A model generated the notes under the pieces. It was not told the origin of the DNA and did not search any database. It worked only from the letters and a program-made list of their open reading frames with translations. A program made the translations under genes and the position numbers. Below, in pieces: positions 5,076 through 6,692 of a stretch of 6,692 nucleotides of DNA (position 1 is the stretch's first letter; each line of letters opens with the position of its first letter). Source of the DNA: Desulfobacteraceae bacterium. Lineage in GTDB: Bacteria > Desulfobacterota > Desulfobacteria > Desulfobacterales > Desulfosalsimonadaceae. The DNA is taken from assembly GCA_011389605.1 (NCBI GenBank), contig JAABTZ010000184.1, positions 1 through 6,692 of the forward strand, given 5' to 3'.

Positions 5076-5119
5076 AAAAAAACGGGATACCGGTGGAAAC
5101 ACCGATATCCCGTTTTTTT
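5076..5119. terminator. Strong bidirectional rho-independent terminator
   Basis: A 20-base arm (A7, then CGGGATACCGGTG) pairs with its partner at 5100-5119 with one C/A mismatch, closed by a GAAA tetraloop. The stem is flanked by seven A's and seven T's, so it can stop transcription from both directions. It probably ends the minus-strand PRC-barrel transcript and may also end a plus-strand small RNA. Confidence 0.85.
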
Positions 5120-5123
5120 CTGT

Positions 5124-5153
5124 CCGGATAAAGCCTGGTGCGGCTTTATCCGG
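5124..5153. repeat. Second tandem hairpin, 12-bp perfect stem
   Basis: CCGGATAAAGCC (5124-5135) pairs perfectly with GGCTTTATCCGG (5142-5153) around TGGTGC. It lies between the PRC-barrel stop codon and the strong terminator. With no T-run on either side it is more likely a 3'-UTR protective stem than a terminator itself. Confidence 0.7.
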
Positions 5154-5204
5154 TTCTATGCTCTTTATCTATTTGTCCGAAATATAGGCAATGAGCGAAT
5201 TGGG

Positions 5205-5891
5205 TTAATATTTGTCCTTTCCACTCTTGCGCTCTGTCTCCTCTCTGTCCCTTTCATTGGAGTCGCCGGTTTTCATGCCGGTTTTCTGATCGGTTTTTTC
5301 CTTCATCATGTGTTTCTGTCCTGACGGGCGGGCATCTTCGGTTCCGTAATAGCCCCGGACTTCCTGTTGTCTTTCCCCCTGGAGGAAAGCCTGCCATTCC
5401 TCTTCATTGAATGTAGGTGCATTCTCCAGCTCCTGTTTGTTCAGGGAAAGTGTCAGGGCCTCCTGGTCCTTGGCGATATTTCCGGTATTAACCTTGCTCC
5501 AGGGCACCGGCATGAAATCTTTCTCTCCGAGCCCCAGAAGTCCGGATCCCTCAGACAGCACAATATACTCGACTTTTCCGTCCGGGCCGATCATTATGTC
5601 AGTTACCGAGCCTATCTTGTTGCCTTGTGCATCCTGCACCTCCCGGTCCATCAGAAAACTGGCCTGGATGGCATCCTGCCCGGTCGTTTCACCGGCGGAA
5701 GCCAGCTTGCCCCTTTCCGAACCCTTTGCTTTTGTGTCCCCATCTTTCATGCTTGAACCCTTTGCTTTTTCGCCGCCATCTTTCATGCTCGAGGCTTGCC
5801 CGGCATACATCGGCGCTGCCAGGAGCATCAGCGATGCAATGAGCCCGATCGTGGTGATACTGATTTTCTTCGTGATACTGAGTTTCTTCAT
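5205..5891 (-). CDS. Exported PRC-barrel domain protein
   Basis: A 228-aa protein with a clear Sec signal peptide (basic MKKLSITKK, hydrophobic 13-27, cleavage after MYA at residue 30). Residues 34-57 are two 12-residue repeats (SSMKDGGEKAKG, SSMKDGDTKAKG). A PRC-barrel domain follows at about 73-155, shown by LMDREVQDAQGNKIGSVTD, the PDGKVEYIVLS strand and the FMPVPW segment. The C-terminal third (about 180-228) is Lys/Glu/Asp-rich and probably disordered. PRC-barrel folds mediate RNA or protein contacts; exported versions of this kind often occur with CsbD and other stress proteins, but their role is unclear. AGGAGG at 5901-5906, nine bases upstream, sets the start. It is divergent from the csbD unit and ends in two hairpins. 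Confidence 0.9.
   Translation of the reverse strand: MKKLSITKKISITTIGLIASLMLLAAPMYAGQASSMKDGGEKAKGSSMKDGDTKAKGSERGKLASAGETTGQDAIQASFLMDREVQDAQGNKIGSVTDIMIGPDGKVEYIVLSEGSGLLGLGEKDFMPVPWSKVNTGNIAKDQEALTLSLNKQELENAPTFNEEEWQAFLQGERQQEVRGYYGTEDARPSGQKHMMKEKTDQKTGMKTGDSNERDREETERKSGKDKY
5721..5792 (-). repeat. Tandem 36-base repeat in the PRC-barrel gene linker
   Basis: Two adjacent 36-base units (5792-5757 and 5756-5721) encode the 12-residue repeats at residues 34-45 and 46-57. They are nearly identical at the DNA level, which suggests recent duplication by slippage in a linker between signal peptide and domain. Confidence 0.75.
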
Positions 5892-6059
5892 GGTTCGTTT
5901 CCTCCTTTTGATTGAATTGCAGTTTCCAAAACCCGCCTGTTTTTCGTGCAGACGGAAAAACCGCAGTGTTACAATAAACAGTAATGAGTCGTTTATGGCT
6001 GTCGATAAGGCTTTCTCATATTCTTCTGTAAGACTTTGGACTACACTTGCAGAAAGCCT
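5892..6059. other. Divergent intergenic region between PRC-barrel gene and repeat copy 2
   Basis: It holds the PRC-barrel ribosome site and a short inverted repeat GTTTTTC/GAAAAAC at 5939-5961. No convincing sigma-70 or sigma-54 site was found for the PRC-barrel gene, and two sigma-54-like GG/GC pairs have the wrong spacing. The minus-strand promoter must lie here but I cannot place it. Confidence 0.4.
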
Positions 6060-6100
6060 GATTTCCCCAGGGTGGTCAATTTCGTGGGGAAAAGGGCCCT

Positions 6101-6120
6101 ATATGACCATTGGGTGATAT
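6101..6120. promoter_or_regulatory. Dyad element, possible activator or enhancer site (copy 2)
   Basis: ATATGACCATTGGGTGATAT is an inverted repeat with 7 of 8 arm positions pairing around ATTG. It is more symmetrical than copy 1 and lies the same 108 bases or so from the sigma-54-like site. Confidence 0.45.
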
Positions 6121-6225
6121 TTGGCCTTTTTATTTAGACGTGGATAAGGTCCCCCAAAGCCCCTTTTCAAGTAATTATCCTTAAAAATCAGAATGATATA
6201 TGAACATTCCATAAGAGATAGAGCT

Positions 6226-6242
6226 CTGGCACAACAATTGAA
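6226..6242 (+). promoter_or_regulatory. Sigma-54-like -24/-12 promoter upstream of csbD
   Basis: CTGGCACAACAATTGAA carries the same spacing and the same off-consensus GA at -12 as the copy at 1354. A start near 6253 would give a leader of about 178 bases ahead of the CsbD gene, containing the lipoprotein remnant. Confidence 0.5.
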
Positions 6243-6261
6243 GTACTGAAAGCAGCGAGCA

Positions 6262-6385
6262 ATGGAAGAGATCGGCGATGTGGCAGCGGAAACCATGAAG
6301 GAAGCCGGTGAAGAAACAGAGGAAGCCGCGGAGTGAGCCGATGCGCGCATAAAAGCTGACACTCGTAAAAAGTCGGTTTTCAGAT
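6262..6385 (+). pseudogene. Truncated remnant of the repeat lipoprotein gene
   Basis: Homologous to the 3' part of the lipoprotein gene at 1448-1642 and its downstream flank (to about 1687). The ribosome site, signal peptide and lipobox are missing. What remains is a 24-codon frame (6262-6336) starting MEEIGDVAAETM and ending GEETEEAAE, matching about two of the three 11-residue repeats. The flank after the stop also matches (GATGCGCGCA, CTCGTAAA, AGTCGGTTT). There is no ribosome site before its ATG, so it is probably not translated, although the frame is intact. It sits in the expected leader of the CsbD gene. An unlipidated micro-peptide is the alternative. Confidence 0.7.
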
Positions 6386-6430
6386 GGTGCCGTAAAAAGT
6401 TTACTCAAAAAATTAAACAGGAAGAAGACA

Positions 6431-6610
6431 ATGAAATCAAGCACAAACGACAAAGCCGAAGGCAAGATGCACCAGGTGAAGGGTAAGATCAAGGAGGCCG
6501 GCGGAAAAGCGCTCGGTAACGAAGAGCTGGAAGCCGAGGGCAAAGGCGAAAATTTAAAAGGGAAAGCTCAGGAGAAGGTTGGGGACGTCAAGAAAGTTGG
6601 GGGAAAATAG
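6431..6610 (+). CDS. CsbD-family general stress protein
   Basis: A 59-aa, Lys/Glu/Gly-rich hydrophilic protein of the CsbD family. Family marks are the N-terminal DKAEGKMHQVKGKIKEAGGK (residues 7-26) and the second half with EGKGENLKGKAQEKVGDVKK (36-55), which together give the two G-K-spaced helices of the family. The length is normal. CsbD proteins are abundant, stress-induced and of unknown activity; Bacillus csbD is under SigB. AGGA at 6419-6422, eight bases before ATG, supports the start. The gene lies downstream of repeat copy 2 and the lipoprotein remnant, so it probably uses the same kind of promoter as the lipoprotein-ytxH operon. A REP-like hairpin follows it. Confidence 0.9.
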   Translation: MKSSTNDKAEGKMHQVKGKIKEAGGKALGNEELEAEGKGENLKGKAQEKVGDVKKVGGK

Positions 6611-6618
6611 AAAGGTTG

Positions 6619-6651
6619 TTCTCGTTCCCAGGCGCAGCTTGGGAATGAGAA
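6619..6651. repeat. REP-like hairpin after csbD
   Basis: TTCTCGTTCCCA (6619-6630) pairs with TGGGAATGAGAA (6640-6651) with one G/U pair, and three more pairs close a GCA triloop, giving about 15 bp. The GTTCCCA...TGGGAA core resembles intergenic palindromes dispersed in many bacterial genomes. No T-run follows at once, so it may protect the 3' end or act as a weak terminator. Confidence 0.6.
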
Positions 6652-6692
6652 AATAAAGATTTTTCGTATAGGCAACAGATAGGGTTCACATA

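Larger units (their letters stand above)
4757..5204. other. Gene-poor region with promoter, possible small RNA and hairpins
   Basis: No long gene is credible here. The stretch holds the minus-strand sigma-54 promoter, an inverted repeat at 4891-4926, a purine-rich run at about 4962-4990 with a possible 14-codon reading frame, and two tandem hairpins at 5076-5153. A plus-strand frame from 5016 to 5324 runs through both hairpins and antisense to the PRC-barrel gene, and is judged spurious. Confidence 0.5.
6060..6260 (+). repeat. Regulatory repeat block, copy 2
   Basis: Direct repeat of 1187-1388. It keeps the dyad core, the AT-rich segment TTAAAAATCAG-ATGATAT and the sigma-54-like site, all at matching distances. 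After 6260 the sequence departs: about 150 bases holding the ribosome site and signal-peptide codons of the copy-1 lipoprotein gene are missing, and homology resumes in its repeat-coding part. Confidence 0.85.

Noticed and set aside
5016..5324. Plus-strand frame of 102 codons with hydrophobic C-terminus
   Set aside because: It runs through two strong hairpins and antisense into the PRC-barrel gene, with no ribosome site at 5016.
5407..6117. Plus-strand frame of 236 codons over the PRC-barrel gene
   Set aside because: It is antisense to a gene with a clear signal peptide and domain, and the Pro/Ser-rich translation is typical of a shadow frame.

Overview
The window (6,692 bases, moderate GC) looks like chromosomal sequence from a Gram-negative bacterium. 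It encodes lipoproteins, secreted proteins with Sec signal peptides, and sigma-54-type promoter sequences. A deltaproteobacterium (Desulfobacterota) would fit, but that is an inference from gene style and not a proof. No rRNA, tRNA, CRISPR array, transposase or phage gene is visible.

Layout. (1) 3-1079 (+): 3' part of an AI-2E/PerM-family membrane protein, cut by the window edge. (2) 1187-1388: a regulatory block that recurs at 6060-6260, with a dyad element and a sigma-54-like -24/-12 site about 108 bases downstream of it. (3) 1448-2567 (+): a probable stress operon with a 64-aa lipoprotein built from 11-residue repeats, a 96-aa YtxH-family protein, and a DUF948/YtxG-like one-TM coiled-coil protein, then a hairpin terminator. 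(4) 2628-2786 (+): a 52-aa second lipoprotein with its own terminator. (5) 3012-3302 (+): a second 96-aa YtxH-family protein, preceded by a very strong 16-bp hairpin. (6) 4756-3314 (-): a 480-aa secreted protein with an HEALH zinc-protease motif, preceded by a near-perfect sigma-54 promoter on the same strand. (7) 4757-5204: gene-poor, holding that promoter, a possible small transcript and two tandem hairpins. (8) 5891-5205 (-): an exported PRC-barrel protein. (9) 6060-6385 (+): second copy of the regulatory block fused to a truncated lipoprotein gene. (10) 6431-6610 (+): a CsbD-family stress protein, followed by a REP-like hairpin.

How it fits together. YtxH, YtxG-like (DUF948), CsbD and PRC-barrel proteins are typical small general-stress proteins. 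In Bacillus subtilis ytxG and ytxH share one stress operon and csbD belongs to the SigB regulon. Here they sit with tiny acidic lipoproteins and a membrane permease, which suggests an envelope or osmotic stress locus. The most interesting reading is that the same promoter block was duplicated so that one copy drives the lipoprotein-ytxH-ytxG operon and the other, carrying a broken lipoprotein gene, drives csbD. Near-consensus sigma-54 sequences at three places suggest enhancer-dependent control of this stress set. All regulatory claims are sequence-pattern inferences.
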